Source: Planctomycetota bacterium
GTDB lineage: Bacteria > Planctomycetota > UBA1135 > GCA-002686595
Length of the DNA: 33,775 bases
Direction: 5' to 3'
Assembly (NCBI GenBank): GCA_016872715.1
Contig: VGZD01000035.1
Coordinates: forward strand, 1-33,775
Below, piece after piece: positions 19,709-28,411 of the stretch. The first letter of the stretch is position 1. Each line of letters opens with the position of its first letter. The position numbers and the translations under genes are program-made. The notes beneath the pieces are model-generated. The model worked only from the letters and a program-made list of their open reading frames with translations. It had not been told where the DNA came from and made no database searches.

Positions 19709-20821
19709 TCAATAGGTCTGGTATTCCGGGTGCGTGACGAGCGCGTAGAGCACGGTGTGCGGACGACACTCCGGCTCGTGAAAGACGGTGACGAACGTGC
19801 GCAGCTCAGCGGGGCTCGGAGCGCGCCCGAGCAGGCGCGTGAAGAGGCCCGCGATCCACTGCGTCGGATCCTCGATCTGCGCCTTTTCGGGCAGCCTCAC
19901 CTGTCCCGAGTCGATCAGCACGCGCGCGAGCACGGACCGCAGCGGTCCGGTGTCCGAGAGTCCGTCGAGCGCCGTGCGCAGGCGCCGCGATTCTTCCGGC
20001 AGTGGCTCGCGCCCGAGCAGATCGACGTGCAAGGCCGCGATCCAAATCCGGTTGGGAGCGCTCGTGCGGCTGCGCACGCGCGCATCCCACGCCTCGGACA
20101 GCATCCACTCGCGCAGCAGCGCGCGAAACACGGCCGGATCGCGCTGGAAGCGTCGCACGTTCAAGGCGAGCTCGGTCTTGTCGGGCTCCGTGCGCACGAT
20201 GCGTCGATATTCGCGCGCGACGAGCTGCTGCACGAACGAGCGATCCTCGATCGCGATGCGCAGCAAGTCCGCCTGCGTCGCGCCGCTCTTGCCGAGGAAC
20301 GCCCCCGGGTGCCCGTCGTACATGGCCTTGCCGACCTCGAGCTCGCGCACGTTCTTCTGCACGCGCAGGCCGTTCAGCTGTTCCATCACGACCGTGACGA
20401 ACGTGTCCGCGCCCGGATTGCGCTGGTCGAAACTGGGACTCAGCGCGATGCGGTGGATCGCGCTGCGCACGTCGAGCTTGGCGGCCGCGAGCAACTGCGG
20501 CAACTCGCCGACGCGCTCGTTCTCGGGACGGAAGTTGTCGATCAGGAAGAAGTAGTACAGCTGCTCCTCGACCCACTGCGACCACGTCTCGCGCCGACCG
20601 AGCCAGTGATCGAGAAACTCGTGCCGCGCGCGACCCAGCCACGCGGTGCGCTCCGCCTCGAGCGGCGGTCGACCGAGCAGATCGAAGCACGCCGCGCGCA
20701 GCGCCGCGTCATCGAGCGCGCGCGCGGGCGCGGCCTCGGTGGTGCGATCCTGACCGCGCACGCCGCCGAGCGCGGAGGCGAAACAACCGAGCGCGGAGAG
20801 CACGAGTACGGCCACGGGCAT
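19709..20821 (-). CDS. exported DUF1549-like protein with three LLGR-P-E repeats
   Basis: This 370-residue protein has a hydrophobic signal peptide (MPVAVLVLSALGCFASALGG). Three segments share a pattern: FDLLGRPPLEAERTAWL, VDLLGREPLPEESRRLRTAL and TRLLGRAPSPAELRTFV. This resembles the RLxGLPPTPxE unit of planctomycetal DUF1549 proteins, though I see it as similarity rather than a firm family match. The middle contains FDQRNPGADTFVTVVMEQLNG, which may be a degenerate DUF1553-like section. DUF1549-type proteins are regularly encoded directly upstream of DUF1501-type proteins; the downstream neighbour here fits that rule. It is the first gene of the operon, divergent from the acyltransferase/ligase gene with 124 bp between the starts. 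Confidence 0.65.
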   Translation of the reverse strand: MPVAVLVLSALGCFASALGGVRGQDRTTEAAPARALDDAALRAACFDLLGRPPLEAERTAWLGRARHEFLDHWLGRRETWSQWVEEQLYYFFLIDNFRPENERVGELPQLLAAAKLDVRSAIHRIALSPSFDQRNPGADTFVTVVMEQLNGLRVQKNVRELEVGKAMYDGHPGAFLGKSGATQADLLRIAIEDRSFVQQLVAREYRRIVRTEPDKTELALNVRRFQRDPAVFRALLREWMLSEAWDARVRSRTSAPNRIWIAALHVDLLGREPLPEESRRLRTALDGLSDTGPLRSVLARVLIDSGQVRLPEKAQIEDPTQWIAGLFTRLLGRAPSPAELRTFVTVFHEPECRPHTVLYALVTHPEYQTY

Positions 20822-20945
20822 GAACCGAATCCTAGCAGCCGGCCTCGATTGGGCGGGGGTTGGCGGCGATCGCTTCGCCGGGCCTATCGATGGGATCAGC
20901 GCGAACTCGTTGCGCTGGAGTGCGCGACATGGCTCCCTAGTGCTC

Positions 20946-23900
20946 ATGCAACCCGCCCGCCGCCCACTCGGGGGCCTGCTCGTCGCGCAGTTCCTCGGGG
21001 CCTTCAACGACTACGCCTGGAAGATCGTCGTCACGCTGCTCCTGCAGCGCGAGCTCGGCGAGGCCGCCCCCGAGGCGCAGGCCCAGCGCACGGCAGCGCT
21101 GGTCACCGTCGTGTTCCTCCTGCCACTCGCGCTCGGCACGTTGCCCGCGATTGGGCTCGTCGATCGCTTCAGCAAGCGCAGCGTGTTGGTGGCGACCAAG
21201 GCGCTCGAGCTGCTCTTGATGCTGGCCGCGACCGCCAGCCTGCACGCGGAACCCCGCGGCGGGGCAGCCGCACTCGCGATCGTCGGCGCGATGGGCCTGC
21301 AGAGCGCGCTCTTCACGCCGGCCAAGTACGGCATCCTGCCCCAGCTCGTGCCGCACGAGCGCTTGTCCCGCGCCAACGGCTCGATCGAGTTCGCGACCTT
21401 CGTCGCGATCGTCGCCGGCACGGCCTGCGGTCCGCTGCTGCTGCACGCCGCGGGGGCGTCGCCATGGCTCGTCGCAGCGGCGCTCGCGTGCCTCGCGCTC
21501 GTCGGACTGCTCGGCGCACTCGCGGTTCCGACGGTTCCGGCGAGCTCCGACGGTGCCGGTGCGAGACAGATCGCGCGCACGGCCTTCGCCGCCCTGCGCG
21601 CGGATCGCGTGTTGCGGCTGGCCGTGCTCGGAAACGCGCTCTTCATGGGCGTCGCGAGCCTCTTGATGCAGAACTTGCAGGTCTACGCCAAGGTCGATCT
21701 CGCGCTGGAGGAGCGCCGCGTCGGCCTGCCGCTCGCCACGCTCTCGATCGGCATCGGTCTGGGCTCGTTGCTCGCGGGCCGCATCTCCGGTCGCAAGGTC
21801 GAACTCGGCCTGCTGCCGCTCGGAGCGCTGCTGCTGGCACTCTTCTCGCTGCTGTTTGGCCTCAGCCTGCCCGGCCTGCATGGAACGCTGGCGCTGATGG
21901 GACTCATCGGCCTCTCGGCGGGCCTGCTCGTCGTGCCGCTCAACGCACTCGTGCAGTGGCGCGCCCCCGCGCGGGGCTGTGGCGCCGTCGTCGCGAGCTC
22001 CAACTTCCTCGTGTATCTCGCGGCACTCGTCGGCGGAGCGCTCGGCGCGCTGCTGGCGGATCTCGGCGCGGGCACGGCCACGCTGTTCCTCGTGGCGGCG
22101 GGAATCGTGATCGGCGGCGCCGCGTGGGCCTGCTGGCTCGTGCCACAAGCGCTGCTGCGACTCGCGCTCGTGCTGCTCACGCACAGCATCTACCGCCTGC
22201 GAATCCGCGGTCTCGAGCACATCCCCTCGCAGGGCGGCGCGCTGCTCGTCCCCAACCATGTTTCCTTCGTCGACGGCCTGTTTCTGATCGCGAGCACCGA
22301 TCGACCGGTGCGATTCCTCGTCGACGCACCGTTCTTCGAGCACCGCTTCATCGGTCCGGTCCTGCGCTGGCTCGACGCCATTCCGATCTCCGCCACGGGC
22401 GGCGCGCGCATGATCCTGCGCGGCCTGCGCTCCGCCGGGGACTACCTCGACGAAGGGCACCTCGTGTGCATCTTCGCCGAGGGCCAGATCACGCGCACGG
22501 GCATGCTGCTGCCGTTCCGGCGCGGGCTCGAGCGCATCGTCAAGGGCCGCGCCGCGCCCGTGATTCCCGTCTACCTCGAGGGCGTGTGGGGCTCGGTGTT
22601 CAGCTACGACGGCGGCCGCTTCGTGTGGAAGCTGCCGCGCCGACTCCCCTACCCCGTCAGCGTGTCCTTCGGCGCGCCACTCGAATCCGGAACGCCGGTG
22701 CACGAGGTGCGCCGCGCCGTGCAACTGCTCGGACAAGACGCTTGGCGCGAGCGCCACGAGTCCGCGCCGCCGCTGCACGCCACGTTCGTCGCGCGCGCTC
22801 GCACGCGCCCGCTGCGCATGCTGTTCGCCGACGCGACGCGGCCGCGCGTGACCCGCATCCGCGCGCTCGCCGGTGCCATCGCGCTCGGTCGCCTGCTCGC
22901 CGCGCGCTGGAGCGGCCAGCGCCACGTCGGCATTCTGCTGCCGCCGTCCGTCGCAGGCGCGCTCGTGAACCTCGCCGCCTCGTTCGCGGGCCGAGCCGCC
23001 GTCAACCTCAACTACACCACCGGTCGCGTCGGGATGACTTCGGCTGCCGAGCAAGCACAGCTGCGCACGGTCGTCACCAGTCGCGTGTTCCTCGAGCGCG
23101 CCAACCTCGAACTCCCCGCCGGCGTCGAGCCGATCTGGATCGACGAACTCGCCAAGGAAGTCGGCCCATGGGCGCGTCTCTCGTCGTTGGCGCTCGCTTG
23201 GATCGCTCCGACGCGGTTGCTCGAGCGTCTGTGCGGCGCCGAGCGAGCCGTGCGCGCGGACGACGTCGTCACGGTGATCTTCTCCAGCGGTTCCACGGGC
23301 GAACCCAAGGGCGTGATGCTCGCGCACTCGAACATCGCCTCGAACTGCGCCGCGCTCGAGCAGACCTTCCACGTCGGGGCGAGCGACAAGGTGCTCGGCA
23401 TCCTGCCGTTCTTCCACTCCTTCGGATACACGGCCACGATCTGGTTCCCTGCGACCAGCGGCTTGGGCGCCGTCTTTCATCCCAGCCCGATCGATGCACC
23501 CGCCATCGGCGATCAAGTCGAGCGCCACGGCATCACCTTCTTGCTCGCGACTCCGACACTGCTCTCGATCTACTTGCGGCGCATTCCGCCGCAGCAGTTT
23601 GGCTCCCTGCGTCTGGTGCTCGCGGGCGCCGAGAAACTCACCGACCGCCTCGCCGACGCCTTTCAGGACCAGTTCGGCATCCGCCCGCTCGAGGGCTACG
23701 GCACGACCGAGTGCGCGCCGGTCGTCGCCGCGAGCCACGCCGACTTCCGCGCCGCGGGCCTCTACCAACCCGGCTGGCGCCGCGGCTTCGTGGGTCAACC
23801 CCTGCCCGGCATCGTCTGCCGCGTCGTCGATCCCGACACCTTCGCGGACCTCCCGCCGAACACTCCCGGCATGCTGCTCGTGCGCGGCCCCAACGTGATG

Positions 23901-24344
23901 CGCGGCTACCTCGGCCGCGACGACCTCACGCACAAGGCTCTCCGCGACGGCTGGTACGTCACCGGCGACATCGCGCTGCTCGACGACGACAGCTTCCTGC
24001 GCATCACCGACCGCCTCGCGCGCTTCTCCAAGATCGGCGGCGAAATGGTGCCCCACGGCCGCGTCGAGGAGGAGCTCCACGCCGCCGCGAACTCCTCCGT
24101 GCAGGTGTTCCTCGTCACCGCGATCCCCGACGAATCGAAGGGCGAGCGCCTCGCGGTGCTCACGACCCTCGAGCTCTCCACGCTTCCCCCGCTGCTGTCC
24201 GCCCTGTCCGCCGCCGGGCTCCCCAACCTCTTCATCCCGCGCCTCGACGCCTTCATCAAGGTCGACGCGCTCCCCGTCCTCGGCACCGGCAAGGTCGACC
24301 TGCGCAGCGCCAAGGATCTCGCCCTGCGCGCCCTCTCAAGCTGA
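20946..24344 (+). CDS. aas: LplT-PlsC-acyl-ACP-synthetase fusion (Aas-like phospholipid acylation enzyme)
   Basis: The 1,132-residue product has three parts. Residues of about 1-400 form an MFS-type transporter of about twelve segments (GGLLVAQFLGAFNDYAWK opening) similar to the lysophospholipid flippase LplT. Residues of about 415-590 are a PlsC-type acyltransferase with NHVSFVD (His438 and Asp443 of the HX4D motif) and FAEGQITRTGML. Residues of about 610-1130 are an AMP-forming acyl ligase with the P-loop-like FSSGSTGEPKG (779-789), GYGTTECAPV and the WYVTGDIAL motif. In such fusions the protein flips lysophospholipids inward and reacylates them with fatty acids activated on ACP. The ATG at 20946 begins the conserved transporter; a GTG at 20940 is an alternative. 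Confidence 0.92.
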   Translation: MQPARRPLGGLLVAQFLGAFNDYAWKIVVTLLLQRELGEAAPEAQAQRTAALVTVVFLLPLALGTLPAIGLVDRFSKRSVLVATKALELLLMLAATASLHAEPRGGAAALAIVGAMGLQSALFTPAKYGILPQLVPHERLSRANGSIEFATFVAIVAGTACGPLLLHAAGASPWLVAAALACLALVGLLGALAVPTVPASSDGAGARQIARTAFAALRADRVLRLAVLGNALFMGVASLLMQNLQVYAKVDLALEERRVGLPLATLSIGIGLGSLLAGRISGRKVELGLLPLGALLLALFSLLFGLSLPGLHGTLALMGLIGLSAGLLVVPLNALVQWRAPARGCGAVVASSNFLVYLAALVGGALGALLADLGAGTATLFLVAAGIVIGGAAWACWLVPQALLRLALVLLTHSIYRLRIRGLEHIPSQGGALLVPNHVSFVDGLFLIASTDRPVRFLVDAPFFEHRFIGPVLRWLDAIPISATGGARMILRGLRSAGDYLDEGHLVCIFAEGQITRTGMLLPFRRGLERIVKGRAAPVIPVYLEGVWGSVFSYDGGRFVWKLPRRLPYPVSVSFGAPLESGTPVHEVRRAVQLLGQDAWRERHESAPPLHATFVARARTRPLRMLFADATRPRVTRIRALAGAIALGRLLAARWSGQRHVGILLPPSVAGALVNLAASFAGRAAVNLNYTTGRVGMTSAAEQAQLRTVVTSRVFLERANLELPAGVEPIWIDELAKEVGPWARLSSLALAWIAPTRLLERLCGAERAVRADDVVTVIFSSGSTGEPKGVMLAHSNIASNCAALEQTFHVGASDKVLGILPFFHSFGYTATIWFPATSGLGAVFHPSPIDAPAIGDQVERHGITFLLATPTLLSIYLRRIPPQQFGSLRLVLAGAEKLTDRLADAFQDQFGIRPLEGYGTTECAPVVAASHADFRAAGLYQPGWRRGFVGQPLPGIVCRVVDPDTFADLPPNTPGMLLVRGPNVMRGYLGRDDLTHKALRDGWYVTGDIALLDDDSFLRITDRLARFSKIGGEMVPHGRVEEELHAAANSSVQVFLVTAIPDESKGERLAVLTTLELSTLPPLLSALSAAGLPNLFIPRLDAFIKVDALPVLGTGKVDLRSAKDLALRALSS

Positions 24345-24378
24345 GTCCCTCCGGTCCGCCCGCAAGAAAGACCCCCCA

Positions 24379-24386
24379 AAAAAAGA
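24379..24386. repeat. left 8-bp target-site duplication of the ISL3 element
   Basis: AAAAAAGA immediately outside the left inverted repeat is identical to 25825-25832, immediately outside the right one. Eight base pairs is the usual duplication length for ISL3-family elements. The run of A lies after a C-rich stretch, and insertion happened between the convergent 3' ends of two genes. Confidence 0.95.
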
Positions 24387-25824
24387 GGCTCTCCTCCACC
24401 TTATGTGGGTGAGCAGATGGCCTGAACCTTCGGTTTCGGGCCGGAAAACGTGCGACGGCGCCGGTTCTCTGGGGGCGCGAACGGCGTAGCAGGACTCAGG
24501 CGCCCTCGGGAAGCGGCAGGCGCACGGGGTTCGTGGTGGACTGGAGGTTCATCACAACGCCCGATCCAGCCAGGAGCCCCATGCGCCTCACCACGTTATT
24601 GCGTCGCCTCATCGGTGTCAGCGGTCTCATCGTCGAAGGCTCTCGTTTCGAGGGCAGCGTCCTGGTGGTCGGTGTGCGGCCGCGCAAGCGCAAGGCGCGC
24701 TTCGCGCAATGCCGCCGGGTCCGTCCTGGATACGACCGGCTGAGGGCGCGCCGCTGGAGGCACCTTGGCCTGGGAAAGCTGCGGATCGCGCTGGAGTACG
24801 CCCCGCGTCGCGTGAGCTGCTCGAGTTGCAACGGCGTGCGAGTCGAGGACGTGCCGTGGGCGGCGCACGCGAGCAACTTCACGTACGACTTCGAGGAGTA
24901 CGTCGCGTATCTCGCGCAGGTGACCGACAAGACACAGGTGACGCGACTGGCCGGGATCGCGTGGTCGACTGTCGGTGCAATCGTGCGCCGTGTCGTGGAC
25001 AGGAGGCTCGACCCGAAGCTGCTCGACGATCTGCGCTGCATCGGCATCGACGAGTTCAGCTACAAGCGGCGGCACAACTTCCTGACGATCGTCGTCGACC
25101 ACGATCGGCAGCGTGTCGTGTGGACAGGAAAGGGGCACAACGCCGCTGTTTTGAAGCGTTTCTTCGACGAGCTCGGCCCAAAGCGATGCCAGCGCATCAA
25201 GTGTGTCACCATGGATCTCTCGGTGGCCTACATCAGCGCGACCAAGGAGTGCCTGCCCCAGGCCCAGATCGTCTTTGATCGCTTCCACATCCAGCGCCTC
25301 GCGAGCGACGCGCTCGACGAAGTGCGGCGCGAGCAGCTTCGCGAGCTGCGCGGGACCGCTGAAGGACGCGAGCTCTTCCACTCCCGCTTCCTGCTCCTGA
25401 AGAACCCTTGGAACCTCAGCGCGATGGAGACAAGCAGACTGAGTGCGGTGCAACGCTCGAACGAGCCGGTGTACCGCGCCTACCTGCTCAAGGAGACGCT
25501 CGCGAGCGCGCTGGACTACCGCCAGCCAGCGCGCGCCAAGCGCGCACTGACGCAGTGGATCGCGTGGGCCGCGCGCTCAAGACTCGCGCCCTTCGTCCGC
25601 ACGGGCCGGACGATCCGCAAGCACCTCGACGGCATTCTCGCCTACGTGAGCGAGCGCCTGAGCAACGGCTTCCTCGAGGGCATCAACAACCGCGTGCGGA
25701 TGATCGCCCACCGCGCCTTCGGCTTTCACGACTACCTCGCGCTGAGCTCGATAATCTTCCTCTGCTGCTCAGGCCTTGTGCTCAACCCGCCCCTCCCGTG
25801 ACCCACAAAAGGTGGAGGAGAGCC
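24387..25824 (+). mobile_element. complete ISL3-family insertion sequence (1,438 bp)
   Basis: The element is bounded by 26-bp terminal inverted repeats. The left end, 24387-24412, begins GGCTCTCCTCCACCTTATG; the right end, 25799-25824, is its reverse complement with two mismatches. Both sides carry the identical octamer AAAAAAGA as target-site duplication. One transposase gene fills the interior. Intact ends, an open transposase and a perfect duplication indicate recent insertion and probable activity. No disrupted gene is seen at the target: it lies downstream of both flanking genes. Confidence 0.96.
24581..25801 (+). CDS. ISL3-family transposase
   Basis: This 406-residue DDE transposase is of typical ISL3 length. 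The N-terminal part has a partial zinc-binding motif (VSCSSCNGV) and a helix-turn-helix region (TRLAGIAWSTVGAIVRRVV). The catalytic core starts with CIGIDEFSYKRRHNFLTIVVDHDRQRVVW. A second acidic motif appears in CVTMDLSVAYISATKE and QIVFDRFHIQRLA, and the C-terminal Glu in LSNGFLEGINNRVRMIAHRAFG. The start at 24581 is preceded by AGGAG; an upstream GTG at 24533 is possible but lacks support. The TGA stop is formed by the first three bases of the right inverted repeat. No frameshift is seen, so the gene appears functional. Confidence 0.95.
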   Translation: MRLTTLLRRLIGVSGLIVEGSRFEGSVLVVGVRPRKRKARFAQCRRVRPGYDRLRARRWRHLGLGKLRIALEYAPRRVSCSSCNGVRVEDVPWAAHASNFTYDFEEYVAYLAQVTDKTQVTRLAGIAWSTVGAIVRRVVDRRLDPKLLDDLRCIGIDEFSYKRRHNFLTIVVDHDRQRVVWTGKGHNAAVLKRFFDELGPKRCQRIKCVTMDLSVAYISATKECLPQAQIVFDRFHIQRLASDALDEVRREQLRELRGTAEGRELFHSRFLLLKNPWNLSAMETSRLSAVQRSNEPVYRAYLLKETLASALDYRQPARAKRALTQWIAWAARSRLAPFVRTGRTIRKHLDGILAYVSERLSNGFLEGINNRVRMIAHRAFGFHDYLALSSIIFLCCSGLVLNPPLP

Positions 25825-25832
25825 AAAAAAGA
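25825..25832. repeat. right 8-bp target-site duplication of the ISL3 element
   Basis: AAAAAAGA matches the octamer at 24379-24386 exactly and abuts the right inverted repeat. Confidence 0.95.
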
Positions 25833-25915
25833 CCCGGAGCCACCCCGCGCTCGCAGCAGGGCGACTCCGGATCCCTCCGACCGCGCTCGCGCGCGACCGG
25901 CACTCGTTCAAGGTT

Positions 25916-25949
25916 GGCCTTCGATCAGGGCTGGCCTTCGATCAGGGCT
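25916..25949. repeat. perfect 17-bp tandem duplication over the stop codon of the secreted repeat protein
   Basis: GGCCTTCGATCAGGGCT occurs twice in tandem (25916-25932 and 25933-25949). The TGA stop of the minus-strand gene (25944-25942) is in one copy. Confidence 0.95.
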
Positions 25950-28020
25950 GATAGGTGAGTTCCACCGCGTTCGACAGGTTGGTGGTCCGGCACGCCGTGG
26001 GGTCGCGGAACCACGCTTGCACATCCACCTTGTTGCCGGCCGCGAAGGGGCTGCCGAGCATGGTGCCGCCGCTCTGGAGGGCGCTCCAGTTGAGCGTCAT
26101 GGTGCCGTCGCAGCTGTTGGCCGTGCCGCCGCTGTCTTGGACCGCCGTGCGTTGCGTCGGAGCCTTGACGCACAGGAAGCTCGTGCCACCGCTCGAGCAC
26201 CACGGCGCGAGGTGACGGTTGAGACCGTAGTAGATCAGGCCCGCCTTCTGGCCCTCCACACCCGACACCGCGACGGTGACCGCGTTGCTGTGGTCGATCT
26301 TGGGGTTGGCGTTGGCGCTCATCGAAGCGACGCAGCCGTTGGTGGTGGTGCCGCCCGTGCAGTAGGCCGTCGGCAGCGAGTTCGGCGGGTAGTTCACGAC
26401 GACGATCGCGCCCGTGGCGTCCGAGAAGCTGACGCGCGAGGCGATCTTGCCATCGTCGGTGAAGCTCAACGGGCGGGAATTGCAGTTGTTGAACTGAACG
26501 CCGCCTTGCGTGGTCGTGGTCTTGAAGACGCCGGGCTGCACTTCCATCTGCTCGCCGGCCGAGAAGCACAGCTTCAGGCCCGTCGCCGGATCGTAGAGCC
26601 AAGTCGTGCTGCTCGGAGCCCCCGTACCCGTCATCGAGTTGACGAACAGGATCTGTCCAGCGCCATTCATCATCGTCGACTGACCGAGCGGGCTGCCGAA
26701 CGCCCACGTGGTGCCGGGGCCGATATCGCCCTCGCGCATGACCATGCGGAAATTGCCCTGCGTGCCGGTGAACATCGCCGCGTCGTCCGCCGTGGTCACG
26801 GGACCCACCAGCACCGACGTGAAGCAGATCGTCTCGCTCTCGTTGATCAGCGCGTTCGAAGTGTTGAAGGCGCCCAGCGTGATGCCGGTCAGGCCCGGGG
26901 CCACATCGCCTTCGCGCACCAGCACCTTGTCCGTCGTCGCGCTGAACAGCACCAGCGCCGTGTCATCGTTCGTGCTGCTCACGCCCGTGCCCGACAGGTT
27001 GGTGGCGGACAGGGCCTTGCCCGAGTTCAGGAAGTTGCTCGCGGCAAAGGAGAAGGGAATGAGCGAGCCCGTGCCGTTCAGGTAGACGCAGGTGGGGTAG
27101 TCCGTGCAGGCGTCTCCTTCGCGCACCATCTCGACGTTGCCCACGCCCGGCGTGTAGAGCCAGATCGCGCGGTCGTTGGTCGCTGAAACGGCCGGCGAGC
27201 CCGAGCCAGTGGCGTACGACACGTCGTAGTAGAACTGGCCCGAGGCGTTGATCTGCCCGATGAAACCCGCGTAAAGGCCGCTGATGAGCTCGCCGTTGGG
27301 ACCGCTCGCACCCTTGCGCACCACCATGGTCAGGTTGCCCGGCGTGCCGTGATAGAGGGCCTGGTTGTTGGTCGTGCCCGACACGTCCCCGCCAAGGAGA
27401 GTCGCGGAAAACCAGGCCTGACCGGAGGCATTGAGGCCCGACGACTGCTGCGAAGGCGAGCTGAACGACGTGCTGATGGTCGCCCCGACGGTGCCCGGCG
27501 CCGAAGCCCCCTCGCGCACGAGGAACTGGAAGTTGCCCGGGGTGCCGACGACGATGCCGGTGTCGTTGGTGGTGAGAACGCCGCCGCCGCTCATCGAGAT
27601 CCCGAACAGCAGACGCCCGTCCGCGCTGATGCGGAAGCCGCTCGAAAGACCCGCCGCCGTGGACGTGTTCATGGTCGCTCCGGGAACGGTGCCGGTCGGT
27701 TCCGGAGCGCCCGAGCGCAGCACGAGGGAGAGGCTGGAGCGGTTCGTGCCGATGTAGTAGGCGCGCTCGTTGGTCGCAACCGTGGTGCCCCCCGTGAGGC
27801 GGCCGCGGAAGAAGATCCGGCCGTCATCGGCGATGACGCCCGAGTCGAAGGTCCCGGTCCCGCCGAAGACCTCGCCCCCGAGGCCGGGCGCGACATCGCC
27901 ATTGGTGGCGATCACGCTGCCGTGGGTGATCGAGAGGCTCTGGGCGTGGACCGCGGTGCAGAGCGCGACGGCCGCGGCGGCGATGGACAGGCGACGGAGA
28001 GCGGGGTTGGAGTGCGTCAT
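25942..28020 (-). CDS. secreted repeat protein (DUF7453-like) with planctomycetal C-terminal domain
   Basis: The 692-residue product has a cleavable signal peptide (MTHSNPALRRLSIAAAAVAL, probable cleavage after AVHA). About six repeats of roughly 75-90 residues follow, each ending in a hallmark such as VLRSGAPEPTG, LVREGASAPG, VVRKGASGPNG, MVREGDACTD, LVREGDVAPG or VMREGDIGPG. These are preceded by TNDxAxxxGTPGN-like strands, suggesting a beta-propeller-like fold. The C-terminal part (from YCTGGTTTNGCVASMSANAN) has Cys pairs and the motif SFLCVKAPTQRTAVQDSGG, which I recall as a tail shared by many secreted proteins of one planctomycete lineage. It may serve surface display or sorting; both roles are inference. 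Its stop lies within a 17-bp duplication beside the ISL3 element. Confidence 0.75.
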   Translation of the reverse strand: MTHSNPALRRLSIAAAAVALCTAVHAQSLSITHGSVIATNGDVAPGLGGEVFGGTGTFDSGVIADDGRIFFRGRLTGGTTVATNERAYYIGTNRSSLSLVLRSGAPEPTGTVPGATMNTSTAAGLSSGFRISADGRLLFGISMSGGGVLTTNDTGIVVGTPGNFQFLVREGASAPGTVGATISTSFSSPSQQSSGLNASGQAWFSATLLGGDVSGTTNNQALYHGTPGNLTMVVRKGASGPNGELISGLYAGFIGQINASGQFYYDVSYATGSGSPAVSATNDRAIWLYTPGVGNVEMVREGDACTDYPTCVYLNGTGSLIPFSFAASNFLNSGKALSATNLSGTGVSSTNDDTALVLFSATTDKVLVREGDVAPGLTGITLGAFNTSNALINESETICFTSVLVGPVTTADDAAMFTGTQGNFRMVMREGDIGPGTTWAFGSPLGQSTMMNGAGQILFVNSMTGTGAPSSTTWLYDPATGLKLCFSAGEQMEVQPGVFKTTTTQGGVQFNNCNSRPLSFTDDGKIASRVSFSDATGAIVVVNYPPNSLPTAYCTGGTTTNGCVASMSANANPKIDHSNAVTVAVSGVEGQKAGLIYYGLNRHLAPWCSSGGTSFLCVKAPTQRTAVQDSGGTANSCDGTMTLNWSALQSGGTMLGSPFAAGNKVDVQAWFRDPTACRTTNLSNAVELTYQP

Positions 28021-28411
28021 GGTGGCTGAGAGGGAGGTCCGAGGTTGTCCCCTGCGGTGACGTGGCTTCGAGCGGCGGTTCCTGAGTCGTCCGTCTCGAG
28101 GCGCGGAAGCAGACAGCCCCACGCTCTCGACGAGCAGGTAGCTGCGCACGGCCCGAGTGCAGGGGCACGGTGCCGCGCAAGGAGTCGAGCGCCGATCCTT
28201 GCCCGCTGTTCCCAAGTTTCTGGAAAGCCAGTCGGCGCCGACGCTGCAAGTGGCGTTCCCACAGGCACTTGTAACGCAACGAACGACTTTCGCTCTGGCT
28301 GCGATACCAGGCTCGCCCGGGCGAACCGCGGCTCCAAGAGCCCCCTCCGCCGGTGCTCCCGGTCAGTGCCCCCGCCACTGCCGCCGTCAGGGGCCGTGGC
28401 AGTAGACCTCG
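28021..28411. other. 391-bp intergenic region between sigma factor gene and secreted protein gene
   Basis: No convincing gene is seen. There is a perfect 12-bp palindrome TCGCCCGGGCGA at 28313-28324. A hairpin pairs ACTGCC (28377-28382) with GGCAGT (28398-28403) just downstream of the sigma factor stop; it could be a weak terminator but lacks a U-tract. The remainder is presumably the upstream region of the secreted protein, with no clear promoter. Confidence 0.5.

Noticed and set aside
19568..24412. A 1,614-codon plus-strand open frame across the DUF1501/DUF1549-like genes and the acyltransferase gene
   Set aside because: It is out of frame with the recognised LplT-PlsC-ligase protein and has only low-complexity Arg-rich sequence.
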